A DNA stretch of 64,000 nucleotides from NCBI RefSeq assembly GCF_025979885.1, contig NZ_CP110139.1, positions 496,001-560,000 of the forward strand, read 5' to 3'. The notes below the pieces were generated by a model. The model saw only the letters and a list, made by a program, of their open reading frames with translations, searched no databases and was not told where the DNA came from. Of this stretch, positions 52,215-60,821 are shown piece after piece. Within the stretch, counting starts at the first letter, position 1; each line of letters begins with the position of its first letter. A program made the position numbers and the translations under genes. The DNA comes from Hymenobacter sp. YIM 151500-1 (GTDB lineage: Bacteria; Bacteroidota; Bacteroidia; Cytophagales; Hymenobacteraceae).

Positions 52215-52580
52215 TCAGGGCTGCGGCGCGGTGAGGGCAGTGCCGTTGGCGTGGGGCTTCTGGCGGATGATGCGGATGGAGTCCTGGACTTCCTCCCAGG
52301 TCAGGCGCAGCTGGTGCAGAAACTCCTGGCCGGCCGCCGTGAGGGTGTAGTACTTGCGGGGCGGGCCGCTGGTAGATTCCTTCCAGGTGTAGTCCAGCAG
52401 GCCGGCGTTCTTGAGGCGCGTGAGCAGCGGGTAGAGCGTGCCCTCGACCACAATCATGCGGGCCTGGGTCAGCTCTTCGAGCATGTCCGACGCGTACACC
52501 TCCCCGCGGGCAATGATTTCCAGAATGCAGAACTCCAGGATGCCCTTCCGCATCTGCACTTGGGTGTTCTCGACTTTCAT
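52215..52580 (-). CDS. PadR-family transcriptional regulator
   Basis: 121 residues, typical of short PadR proteins. The winged helix is clear: MRKGILEFCILEIIARGEVY, SDMLEELTQARMIVVEGTLY, PLLTRLKNAGLLDYTWKES, and GPPRKYYTLTAAGQEFL. A C-terminal helix (LRLTWEEVQDSIRIIRQ) serves for dimerisation. These proteins usually repress their own operon until an inducer binds. It precedes the PspC/DUF2807 gene, so control of that membrane protein is likely, but the inducer is unknown. Confidence 0.95.
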   Translation of the reverse strand: MKVENTQVQMRKGILEFCILEIIARGEVYASDMLEELTQARMIVVEGTLYPLLTRLKNAGLLDYTWKESTSGPPRKYYTLTAAGQEFLHQLRLTWEEVQDSIRIIRQKPHANGTALTAPQP

Positions 52581-52859
52581 GGGCTGAGGCAGATATCGGT
52601 GAAGAATAAGTCAAAGGTAACTAAAGGTACTATGCAACGCAAGGTACTTGATGAAAATATTTTTTGGGTAGTGAGAAAGAAGGCTGGGATGCTGGGGTGA
52701 ATGGTAATCAGGTAACAGGTGACAAGCAGCCGATTATGCTGAGGATGTGGCACATCAAGCCAGAATGAAGTCGGAGAAGAAGCATCTGGTGCGCTGACGT
52801 TGTGGTGGCAACTGTCATCATATGTTTGTAGCGGTTCCGTTGCGGGCCATGCTGGGGAG

Positions 52860-53099
52860 TGTCATGCTGAGCGCAGCGGAGCGGAGTCGAAGCATCTCTA
52901 CCGCTTCGTTGTAGTGGTCCTGTCATGCTGAGCGCAGCCGAAGCATCTCTCCCACTTCGTCGCAGATGATTGCTTCGTCCGCACGATTGGAGTTAGCCAG
53001 CGGTAGAGATGCTTCGACTTCGCCTCCGGCTCCGCTCAGCATGACGTTCCACTACATCCACTCATCCACCCATTCACTCATTCACTCATTCACTCATTT
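52860..53099. repeat. Direct and inverted TCATGCTGAGCGCAGC repeats with GAGTGA-type tract
   Basis: Direct copies start at 52861 and 52922 (GTCATGCTGAGCGCAGC...GAAGCATCTCT). An inverted copy lies at 53000-53045 (GGTAGAGATGCTTCG...GCTCAGCATGAC), so the first and third copies can pair over about 44 bases. The right edge is a tract of repeated CATTCACT units (53054-53099). There is no gene in 52581-53236 apart from this element and a promoter. Confidence 0.8.
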
Positions 53100-53122
53100 C
53101 CGCACGGCTCCGATAATGGTTG

Positions 53123-53130
53123 TATTTTTG
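53123..53130 (+). promoter_or_regulatory. Predicted -7 box upstream of the PorV/Q-like gene
   Basis: TATTTTTG (53123-53130) matches TAnnTTTG, about 107 bases before the ATG. A T-rich TTTCC at 53096-53100 is a weak -33 candidate. The box lies just beyond the repeat element. Confidence 0.4.
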
Positions 53131-53236
53131 CGCGCTGCTGACGGCGTGTAGTTTGCTGTGCCAGCGTCGCACTATTACTAAGTATCTTGCGTTGGTGGTG
53201 CGGTCTTCAACTATCCCGACTATTTGCCTGACTTCT

Positions 53237-54334
53237 ATGCCTCATTTTCTTCGTTGCGCCGCCGTAGTGCTGGGCGCCGGTTTGAGCCTGGGCTTGCTAG
53301 CCCCGGCGCGGGCCCAAACCAAGACGCCTAAGTACAGCAATGAATTTCTGAACATCGGGGTGGGGGGCCGCGCCCTAGGCATGGGCAACGTGCAGGCCAG
53401 CCTGGCGCAGGATGCCACTGCCGGCTACTGGAACCCGGCCGGGCTGCTGGACCAGAAAACCAAGTACGATGCCGTGCTCATGCACTCGGAGCTGTTTTCC
53501 GGCATCGTCAAAAACGACTACGCGGCCTTTTCTATGCCCCTCGATGAGCAGAGCGCCATCGGGGCCAGCTTCATCCGCCTGGGCGTCGACGACATTGCCG
53601 ACACCCGCAACCTGGTGAACGAGTACGGCTACATCAACTACGACAACATCACCTACTTCTCGGTGGCGGACTATGCCCTGCTGCTGTCGTACGCCCGTAA
53701 GCTGGGCGCAATTGAAGGGCTGCAAGTTGGGGCCAACGCCAAGGTTATCTACCGCAACTACGGCGACTTCGCCAACGCCTGGGGCTTCGGCATCGACGCC
53801 GGGGTGCGGTACAACCGCAACAACTGGCGCCTGGGCCTGATGGCCCGCGACATTACCACCACCTTCAACGCCTGGAGCATCAACGCCGACAAGTTTAAAA
53901 GCACGGCCCTGCCCGGCGAGGAAATCCCGAAAAACAGCACCGAAATCACCCTGCCCCGCCTGGTGCTGGGGGTGGGCCGCCTGGTGCAGCTGCCGGGCCA
54001 GTTTACGGCCCTAGCCGCCCTGGACCTGGAAGCCACTACCGACGGGCAGCGCAACACGCTGCTGTCGAGCAAGGCCCTGAGCGTGGACCCGCGGGCCGGG
54101 CTGGAGGTCGGCTACAACAACCTGGTGTTTCTGCGCGGGGGAGTAAGCAATTTTCAGCAGATCAAGACCTTTACGGGCAAAGAAGAATGGAAGGCCCAGC
54201 CCAGCCTGGGCGTAGGCGTAGCCCTGAGCGGCCTGCGCCTCGACATGGCATTATCCAGGCTGGCGGTGGAGAAGCTCGGCCAACGCTCCCAGACCAACTC
54301 CATCATCGTCTCGCTGGGCTACGGTTTCAAATAG
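53237..54334 (+). CDS. PorV/PorQ-family outer-membrane beta-barrel protein
   Basis: 365 residues from ATG at 53237 (MPHFLRCAAVVLGAGLSLGL, cut near ARA-QT). A frame extends upstream with no further signal. SNEFLNIGVGGRALGMGNVQ and then TAGYWNPAGL are hallmarks of the PorV/PorQ (UPF0164-like, FadL-related) barrel family, ending in the C-terminal aromatic/charged strand IIVSLGYGFK. PorV is the shuttle that links T9SS cargo from the translocon to the PorU sortase. It is directly upstream of a PorU-like gene (72 bp gap). Whether this is PorV itself or a paralogue cannot be decided from one window. Confidence 0.85.
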   Translation: MPHFLRCAAVVLGAGLSLGLLAPARAQTKTPKYSNEFLNIGVGGRALGMGNVQASLAQDATAGYWNPAGLLDQKTKYDAVLMHSELFSGIVKNDYAAFSMPLDEQSAIGASFIRLGVDDIADTRNLVNEYGYINYDNITYFSVADYALLLSYARKLGAIEGLQVGANAKVIYRNYGDFANAWGFGIDAGVRYNRNNWRLGLMARDITTTFNAWSINADKFKSTALPGEEIPKNSTEITLPRLVLGVGRLVQLPGQFTALAALDLEATTDGQRNTLLSSKALSVDPRAGLEVGYNNLVFLRGGVSNFQQIKTFTGKEEWKAQPSLGVGVALSGLRLDMALSRLAVEKLGQRSQTNSIIVSLGYGFK

Positions 54335-54406
54335 CCCGCGGGCCGGCAAGTCCGGAGGTTGTTTTTAGTTCGTACATATTAAGTTGATTTCAAGCAGTTA
54401 CTCTCG

Positions 54407-57400
54407 ATGAAACACCACTACCGCATCTTACGCGGGCTGCTACTGGCTCTGCTACTGGGGATGGGCGCGCAGGCGCAGGCGCAGGCGCAATCGGGGCCGC
54501 ACGGCAACGAGTGGATTGTGCCTGGCCAGCAGTACTATAAGATTAAGGTAGCCCGCGACGGGCTCTACCGCCTCGACTACAACTACCTAACCCAGGCCGG
54601 CATCAGCGGCGTGAGCCCGCAGCAGCTGCAGCTGTGGCGGCGGGGCCGGCAGGTAGCCATCCACGTGGCCGGCAATCAAACCGCCCTCGATGCCAGCACG
54701 GTCATCGAGTTCTACGGCCAGCGCAACGATGGGGAGCTGGACCGGGACATGTTCCTGGTGCTCGGCGACCAGCCCCAGCCCTACTACAGCCTCTTCACCG
54801 ATACAGCCTCGTATTTTCTGACCTGGTCGGCGGCCACCCCGGCCCGGCGCATGGCCCAGAGCAACGCCGCCGCTACGGCCCCGCACCCGCACCGCCTGCG
54901 CCAGTACCTGCGCGTGTTCAGCGACCAGTACAACGTCATCAACGACGAGTACAACGTGTACCAGCCCTGGGCCGAACGAGGCGAAGGATTTTTGGGAGGC
55001 CGCTTTGGCCGCTACTTCGCGGGCAATACTCAGCAGAATGAAACCTACACGCTGACCTTCGACTCGGTGCGGGTAGCGCCGGGCAGCACCCGCCCGGTGC
55101 AGGTCGACGTGCAGGTGGTGGGCCGCACCACGGGCCAGCACCGCACCGAAATCTACGCCGTGGAGCCGGGCGGCACTCAGCGCCTGCTCACCACCCTTAC
55201 TTTCACGGACTTCGACTTTGTGCACCGCCGCCTGGAGCTGCCGCTCACGGACGTGGCCGCGGACGGCAAGGTGTCACTGGTATTTAAGCCGACTGGCACG
55301 GGGAGCTTCCGCGTCGACCTGGGCGACCGGGTGAGCCTGGCCTACGCCCGCATTTCGTTTGCCCAGGCCAGCCAGTGGCCGCAGGGGCGCAGCCAGCTCC
55401 AGTTTGCCACCGACTCCACGCTGAGCGGTCCGGCCGCCTACCTACTGAACGACATTTCGGCTACGGTGCGCGGCTACGACGTTACCGACCCCTACGACGT
55501 ACGGCGCGTAGAAGGCCAGCCCGGCCCCGCGGCCACGCAGCGCGGCTTCGCATTTGCCGATGCCGCCGGCCGCACCCGGCAGCTCCTGCTGGCCGACGTT
55601 GCCCGGGCGCTGGTGCCCACGCCCGCCCGCCGGGTGCAGTTCCGGCAGATTTCGCCGGCGGCCCATAATTTTCTGATTGTTACCAGCCGGGAGCTGATGA
55701 AGCCGGCCAGCGGCGTAGCCAACCCCGTGCGGGCGTACGCCGACTACCGGGCCTCGGTCGCTGGCGGCCGCTACGACACGCTCGTGGTAACCTCGGAACA
55801 GCTCTACGACCAGTTCCACTACGGCGAGTACTCGGCCGTTGCCATTCGGCAGTTTGCGGGCTGGATGCTGGCCAACAACTCCCGCGCCCAGTACCTGCTG
55901 CTGCTGGGCAAGGGCGTAGCACTACACGAGTCTCCCGTGCGCCGAGACCCAAATGGTTACCGGGACGGCAACGGGGAGGTAGTCCGCAACCTGGTGCCCG
56001 CCAGCACCCGTGGCGTTTCGGATATCTTCTTCACCGCCGACTGGAAAAACAACGGGTACGCGCCCCGTATGCCCACCGGCCGCATCTCGGCCAGGTCGCC
56101 GCAGCAGGTGCTCAACTACCTCAACAAGCTCCGGGAGCACGAAGCGCTGGGCATGGAGCCGTGGCGGCGCAATGTGCTGCACATGTCGGGGGGGCGAATA
56201 GACCCCAACGACCCTGATCAACGACAGACGTTTGCCGCTTACGTTGATCAATACGCTGAATTGGTGCGGAAGCCCCCGTTTGCCGGGAATGTTGTTAAAA
56301 CGTACCGCCGAGCCGATTATCCGGGAAGTATACCGGGAGATGCCGTGCTGAACCTGGCACCCGACCTGAATGCGGGTGTCTCATTTATTTCCTACTACGG
56401 GCACGGTAGCCCCGTGCAGCTGGACTGGAGTATTGCCAGCATCAACAACCCGGCGAATGGCTACGCCAACAAAGGCAAGTATCCGGTGATGTACGTCAGC
56501 GGCTGCTCGGCCGGCCACGCGTTCCGGGCTGCCACTTCCTTCGGTGGTGAGGAGTTTCTGCTGGCTCCCGACAAAGGGTTTGTTGGCTTCCTGGCTAGCT
56601 CCGAGCTGGCATTTCAGCGGCAGCTCCACGACCTGCACCTGAAAATGATGGAGCTGTTGTTTGCCGACCCGCAGTGGTATGGCAAGCCCTTGGCCGAGGT
56701 GCAGCAGGAGGCCAGCCGCCGCCTGCAAGGCAGCATTACCCAGCCCAGCGTGGCCTCGGGTATGCTGATGATTACCGTGTGGCACGGCGACCCGGCCCTG
56801 AAGCTGTTTGCCCCGGCCAAGCCCGACTTCCAGACGGCCAATGGCCGCCTGCAACTCTCGCCCTCGGTGGTGCCGGCTACGGCCCGCAGCTTCGAGCTGC
56901 GGGTGGGCGTGAGCAACCCCGGCCGCATCACCACGGGCCCCCTGGAAATCCGGGTGACGCGCATGTACGGCTCCGGCCGCCCGGCTGAGGTGCTGCCGCT
57001 GTTCATTGCCCCCCAGGCCCGCCGCGACACGGTGTACACGATTACGATTCCTAACACCGGAAATGTACTGGGGCAGAACACGTTTACCGTGGAGCTGGAC
57101 CCGCGCAACCAGCTGGATGAGCTGGACGAAACCAACAACCGCGCAACCCTCGACTATACCTTCCTCAACGGCGGGGTGCTGGCGCTGAGCCCGCCGGAGT
57201 TCGGTATCGTGCCAAATAATACGGTGCGCCTGGTGGGGCAGGCAACAACCCTGGCCGCTCCCAGCCGCGAGTATGAAATGGAGCTGGACACGGTGCAGAC
57301 CTTCAACAGCCCCTTGCTGCGCCGCACCACGCTCACCGCCACGCTGACGCCCGAGTGGGCGCCTACGCTTCCTGCGGTGGCTGGGCGCGACAGCGTGGTG

Positions 57401-58981
57401 TGGTACTGGCGTTTGCGCTTCCGCACGCCCCAGCCCGACGAAAATGCCAACTGGGCTACCAGCTCTTTCCGGGTGCTTGCGGGCCGCCGTGGTGGCTGGT
57501 CGCAGAGCCACGTGGGGCAGCTGCGCCGCACCGAGCGGAGCAACGTGGAAGTGGCCGTGCCCGGTGGGCAGTGGTCGTTTGCGAATGGGGCCCAGGAAGG
57601 CACCATCACCTCGCCGCGCATTGGGCCGGCCCGGCGGTGGGAAACCCTCTACCATACCATCCGGCCTGGTAGCGGCGGCACCTATACGTTGCGCCTGCTG
57701 GGCATTGACACGCTCGGCAACGTAACGGTGCTGAACTCCAACGTAACCAGCCGCGCCTTTAGCCTGAGTAGCGTGTCGGCGCGGGAGTACCCGTATGTGC
57801 AGCTGCAAGCCGTGGTGAGCAGCACCGGGGCCGTGCCCCCGCAGCTGAAGCAGTGGCTGATTACCTACCAGGGCGTGCCCGAAGGCATAGTGCGCCGCGA
57901 GGCCGTAACGGCCACTAACCCCACCGCGTACGACGCCGCCACGCTGGCCAAGCAGGTTGCCGACCGGGGCCAGCTGACGCTGCCAGTCAGCTTCCAAAAC
58001 GCGGCCGACTTTGACTTCACCGACCCGCTGGTGGCCTACGTGCTGGTGCGCAACGAAGCCGGCCAGCTGCGGGAGCAGTACGTGAAGCTGAGCGGCGGGG
58101 CCCTGGCGGCCAATTCTCAGCGCACCTACGAAGTGAAGCTGGACGTGCGCGGCCTGTTCGGCACGCTCACGGGCCACGTGATGCTGAACCCGCGCCGCCA
58201 ACCCGAGCTGCACTACTTCAACAACGAGCTGGTGCTGCCGCCCTTCCAGGTTATCAACCGCGACACCCCGCCGGTGCTCGACGTAGCCTTCGACGGCCGC
58301 CACCTGCTCAACGGCGATATCGTGTCGGCCCAGCCGCTGATTAGTATGCAGCTGCGCGACGCCGACCGGCTGCGGCCCATGAAAGACAAAACTGCCTTCA
58401 ACGTGTTCCTGACCCAGCCCGGCCAGACCACTCCCGTGGCCGTGGACCTGAATGCGGCCGGCATCCGCTTCGTGGCCGACTCGGCCCAGGGGCTGGCGCG
58501 CCTGGAGTTTCAGCCGGGCCACGCCGGGCCCCTGCCCAACGGCGTGTACACGCTGGAAGTGCAGGGCCGCGACGGGTCAGGCAATCTGGCCGGCTCGGAG
58601 CCTTACCGTATTACGTTCGAGGTAATTAATGAGTCGAGCATCACCAACGTGCTGCCTTACCCGAACCCGATTACCAGCAAGTCGAAATTCGTCTTTACCC
58701 TGACCGGCAACGAGCCGCCCCAGAACCTGAAGATTCAGATTGTAACCCTGACCGGCCGGGTAGTCAAGGAAATACTGCTCGATAGAGCGGCCCTGCGCAT
58801 CGGCAGCAACATCACAGAGTACGCCTGGGATGGTACCGATGAGTACGGCGACCGGCTGGCCAATGGCACCTACCTCTACCGCGTTGTTCTGGATGACCCC
58901 GCCGGCAAGTTCGAGCACCGCGCCACCGCCGCCGACAAAGCCTTCAAAAAGAACTGGGGCAAGCTGGTGCTGCTTCGGTAG
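54407..58981 (+). CDS. PorU-like type IX secretion sortase (C25 cysteine peptidase; PorU2 type)
   Basis: 1524 residues with a signal peptide containing an AQAQAQAQ repeat (MKHHYRILRGLLLALLLGMG). The N-terminal GNEWIVPGQQYYKIKVARDG and QLWRRGRQVAIHV, then EFYGQRNDGELDRDM are typical of Bacteroidota PorU2-type proteins. The C25 (gingipain-like) peptidase has catalytic His666 (SYYGHGSPVQLDWS) and Cys700 (VSGCSAGHAF). A CARDB-like adhesion domain at about 820-935 follows, then Ig-like parts and a FlgD-type C-terminal strand module (PYPNPITSKSKFVFTLTGNE to NGTYLYRVVL). It should cut sorting domains from secreted cargo and may attach them to a glycolipid. PorU proper is usually shorter. I am surer of the C25 sortase call than of the PorU2 subtype. 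Confidence 0.82.
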   Translation: MKHHYRILRGLLLALLLGMGAQAQAQAQSGPHGNEWIVPGQQYYKIKVARDGLYRLDYNYLTQAGISGVSPQQLQLWRRGRQVAIHVAGNQTALDASTVIEFYGQRNDGELDRDMFLVLGDQPQPYYSLFTDTASYFLTWSAATPARRMAQSNAAATAPHPHRLRQYLRVFSDQYNVINDEYNVYQPWAERGEGFLGGRFGRYFAGNTQQNETYTLTFDSVRVAPGSTRPVQVDVQVVGRTTGQHRTEIYAVEPGGTQRLLTTLTFTDFDFVHRRLELPLTDVAADGKVSLVFKPTGTGSFRVDLGDRVSLAYARISFAQASQWPQGRSQLQFATDSTLSGPAAYLLNDISATVRGYDVTDPYDVRRVEGQPGPAATQRGFAFADAAGRTRQLLLADVARALVPTPARRVQFRQISPAAHNFLIVTSRELMKPASGVANPVRAYADYRASVAGGRYDTLVVTSEQLYDQFHYGEYSAVAIRQFAGWMLANNSRAQYLLLLGKGVALHESPVRRDPNGYRDGNGEVVRNLVPASTRGVSDIFFTADWKNNGYAPRMPTGRISARSPQQVLNYLNKLREHEALGMEPWRRNVLHMSGGRIDPNDPDQRQTFAAYVDQYAELVRKPPFAGNVVKTYRRADYPGSIPGDAVLNLAPDLNAGVSFISYYGHGSPVQLDWSIASINNPANGYANKGKYPVMYVSGCSAGHAFRAATSFGGEEFLLAPDKGFVGFLASSELAFQRQLHDLHLKMMELLFADPQWYGKPLAEVQQEASRRLQGSITQPSVASGMLMITVWHGDPALKLFAPAKPDFQTANGRLQLSPSVVPATARSFELRVGVSNPGRITTGPLEIRVTRMYGSGRPAEVLPLFIAPQARRDTVYTITIPNTGNVLGQNTFTVELDPRNQLDELDETNNRATLDYTFLNGGVLALSPPEFGIVPNNTVRLVGQATTLAAPSREYEMELDTVQTFNSPLLRRTTLTATLTPEWAPTLPAVAGRDSVVWYWRLRFRTPQPDENANWATSSFRVLAGRRGGWSQSHVGQLRRTERSNVEVAVPGGQWSFANGAQEGTITSPRIGPARRWETLYHTIRPGSGGTYTLRLLGIDTLGNVTVLNSNVTSRAFSLSSVSAREYPYVQLQAVVSSTGAVPPQLKQWLITYQGVPEGIVRREAVTATNPTAYDAATLAKQVADRGQLTLPVSFQNAADFDFTDPLVAYVLVRNEAGQLREQYVKLSGGALAANSQRTYEVKLDVRGLFGTLTGHVMLNPRRQPELHYFNNELVLPPFQVINRDTPPVLDVAFDGRHLLNGDIVSAQPLISMQLRDADRLRPMKDKTAFNVFLTQPGQTTPVAVDLNAAGIRFVADSAQGLARLEFQPGHAGPLPNGVYTLEVQGRDGSGNLAGSEPYRITFEVINESSITNVLPYPNPITSKSKFVFTLTGNEPPQNLKIQIVTLTGRVVKEILLDRAALRIGSNITEYAWDGTDEYGDRLANGTYLYRVVLDDPAGKFEHRATAADKAFKKNWGKLVLLR

Positions 58982-58988
58982 CTACTTT

Positions 58989-59228
58989 GTCATTGCGAGC
59001 CGGAGGCGAAGCAATCCGTCCTGGCCAAGGTGACAGGCTTGAACTCACTAAAAAGCCCCTGACGCTCGGTGCAAGCGTCAGGGGCTTTTCTTTGGCCTGG
59101 TGGATGGCCCACACCTAGAGAGTTCCGCGCACCGAGCGAAGCGGGACCGGGGATGCACGGGGCTTGCAGAGGTGGGATGCTTATCAACCTGAAAAGGACG
59201 GATTGCTTCGCCTCCGGCTCGCAATGAC
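58989..59228. repeat. 34-bp perfect inverted repeat enclosing a terminator
   Basis: The arm at 58989-59022 (GTCATTGCGAGCCGGAGGCG...) is exactly complementary to 59195-59228. Between them AAAAGCCCCTGACGCT (from about 59053) and AGCGTCAGGGGCTTTT (to about 59087) form a strong hairpin, a likely terminator for the sortase gene. A diverged relative of the outer arm occurs at 29670-29704 and 30070-30100. Confidence 0.9.
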
Positions 59229-59234
59229 AGCAGG

Positions 59235-59720
59235 TTACCGCCGCCGCAGCGTTACGAAGCTGAAAGCGTAGGCGTGCTTGCCGTCGGGCTCGTGGCGCTG
59301 GCGGGATTCCTCGCGCCACTCGCCGGGGCCAAGGTCCGGGAACGTAACGTCGCCCTCGAAGGCATGATGCACTTCGGTCAGGTAAACCACATCGGTGGCG
59401 GGCAGCGCCTGGCGGTAGATTTCGCCGCCCCCAATCACAAATACTTCCTCATCCAGCGCCCGCGCCATTTCCAGGGCCTGCGGCACCGAGTAGGCCACCT
59501 GGCAGCCTTCCGCCTGCCACCCCTGTTGCCGCGTCACCACGATGTTGGTGCGCCCCGGCAGCGGCCGGCCGATGCTCTCAAACGTGCGCCGGCCCATAAT
59601 AATTGGGTGGCCCAGGGTGAGCTGCTTGAAGTGCTTCAGGTCCTGGGGCAGGTGCCAGAGCAGGCGGTTGTCGCCTCCGATTACATTGTTATCGGCAGCG
59701 GCTACGACGATGGAAGTCAT
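59235..59720 (-). CDS. folA: Dihydrofolate reductase
   Basis: 161 residues. It starts MTSIVVAAADNNVIGGDNRL and shows the family motifs LLWHLPQDLKHFKQLTLG, HPIIMGRRTFESIGRPLPGR, IVVTRQQ and VFVIGGGEIYRQAL. The enzyme reduces dihydrofolate to tetrahydrofolate with NADPH. It lies 45 bp after the fmt stop on the same strand; formyl-tetrahydrofolate is the Fmt donor, so the pairing makes metabolic sense. The C-terminus (YAFSFVTLRRR) is normal. Confidence 0.97.
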   Translation of the reverse strand: MTSIVVAAADNNVIGGDNRLLWHLPQDLKHFKQLTLGHPIIMGRRTFESIGRPLPGRTNIVVTRQQGWQAEGCQVAYSVPQALEMARALDEEVFVIGGGEIYRQALPATDVVYLTEVHHAFEGDVTFPDLGPGEWREESRQRHEPDGKHAYAFSFVTLRRR

Positions 59721-59765
59721 AAACAGAGGCTTGGAAGTGAAAATACCGCGTAGCCGAGCTTCGCA

Positions 59766-60710
59766 TTACTGGTGTAGAGTCGCCGCGTTGAAGCCACGCA
59801 GAAACTCCGGTACGGGCATCCGCTTCTTGCCTTCCAGCTGCACGTCGAGCAGGTCGAGCAGGCCATGGGCGGTTTGGACGCGCAGGTAGGTACGGCCGTT
59901 GGTGTGCCAACTCCCCACGCCGCCGGGGCCGTTGGCCGTTTCCTCGTCAGCTGCGGGCCGGGCTTTGAATACTTTTAGGGTGCGGCCATCGGGCAGCTGG
60001 GTGAAGGCCGTGGGAATGGGGGAGAGGCCGCGCACCAGGTTGGCCAGGGCCAGGGCCGGCTGCGTGAAGTCGAGGCGGCCGGTTTCCTTGGTGAGCTTGG
60101 GGGCCGGCCGCAGCTCCGGCAGCTCCGGCTGCGGAATGCTGGGCGCCGTGCCGGCCGCAATGGCCTGCACCGTGCGCAGGGCCAGGGCCGCGCCAGCAAT
60201 TTTCAGCTTCTCGTACAGGCTCCCAAAATCATCTTCCGGCGCAATGTCCACGGCGTCCTGGTAAATCAGGTTGCCGGTATCAATTTCGTGGCGCAGGAAA
60301 AAGCTGGTGACGCCGGTTTGGGTGTCGCCGTAGATGAGGGCCCAGTTGATGGGGGCCGCCCCGCGATACTGGGGCAGCAACGAGGCGTGAATGTTGATGG
60401 AACCCCGTGGCGGCATGTTCCACACCGCTTCCGGCAGCATCCGAAACGCCACAATCACCTGCAAGTCGGCGGCGTAGCTGCGCAGCTCCTCCTGAAACGC
60501 GGGGTCCTTCAGGTTGGTGGGCTGGAGCACGGGCAGGCCGTGGACCTCGGCGGCGGTTTTCACAGCCGAGCCTTGCAGCTGCCGGCCCCGGCCGGCGGGC
60601 TTGTCGGGCGCCGTTACCACGGCCACCACCTGGCATCCATTCCAGCTCAGCAAAGCTTTCAGCGTGGACACCGCAAACTCGGGCGTGCCCATGAAGATGA
60701 TTTTTAGCAT
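59766..60710 (-). CDS. fmt: Methionyl-tRNA formyltransferase
   Basis: 314 residues from ATG at 60710 (MLKIIFMGTPEFAVSTLKAL). Motifs are INIHASLLPQYRGAAPINWA and GDTQTGVTSFFLRHEIDTGN in the catalytic domain, and the C-terminal OB-like domain near 210-300 (TKETGRLDFTQPALALANLV). It formylates the initiator Met-tRNA using 10-formyl-tetrahydrofolate. It follows the NamZ-type gene on the same strand, with an inverted repeat in the 111-bp gap, and precedes folA. Confidence 0.96.
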   Translation of the reverse strand: MLKIIFMGTPEFAVSTLKALLSWNGCQVVAVVTAPDKPAGRGRQLQGSAVKTAAEVHGLPVLQPTNLKDPAFQEELRSYAADLQVIVAFRMLPEAVWNMPPRGSINIHASLLPQYRGAAPINWALIYGDTQTGVTSFFLRHEIDTGNLIYQDAVDIAPEDDFGSLYEKLKIAGAALALRTVQAIAAGTAPSIPQPELPELRPAPKLTKETGRLDFTQPALALANLVRGLSPIPTAFTQLPDGRTLKVFKARPAADEETANGPGGVGSWHTNGRTYLRVQTAHGLLDLLDVQLEGKKRMPVPEFLRGFNAATLHQ

Positions 60711-60718
60711 ATGGGATG

Positions 60719-60819
60719 TCTCGCAGTGTTGCGCAGTGTAAAAACGCAGGGTTTCGCAGTGTTCAGGTGTCGTCAGCACACTGCGAAACCCTGCGCCACC
60801 ACTGCGTAACACTGCGAGA
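60719..60819. repeat. Nested inverted repeat of TCGCAGTGTT type between namZ-like gene and fmt
   Basis: The inner arms CGCAGGGTTTCGCAGTGT (60745-60762) and its perfect complement (60778-60795) are enclosed by outer arms TCTCGCAGTGTTGCGCAGTG (from 60719) and CACTGCGTAACACTGCGAGA (to 60819), with one mismatch. There is no T-run. It resembles an intergenic dispersed hairpin. Confidence 0.8.
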
Positions 60820-60821
60820 AA

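Noticed and set aside
56381-58522. Long open frame on the minus strand across the sortase gene (713 codons)
   Set aside because: It is the complement of a clear C25 sortase gene in GC-rich DNA; its His/Gly/Val-rich translation has no domain, signal peptide or codon pattern of a real gene.
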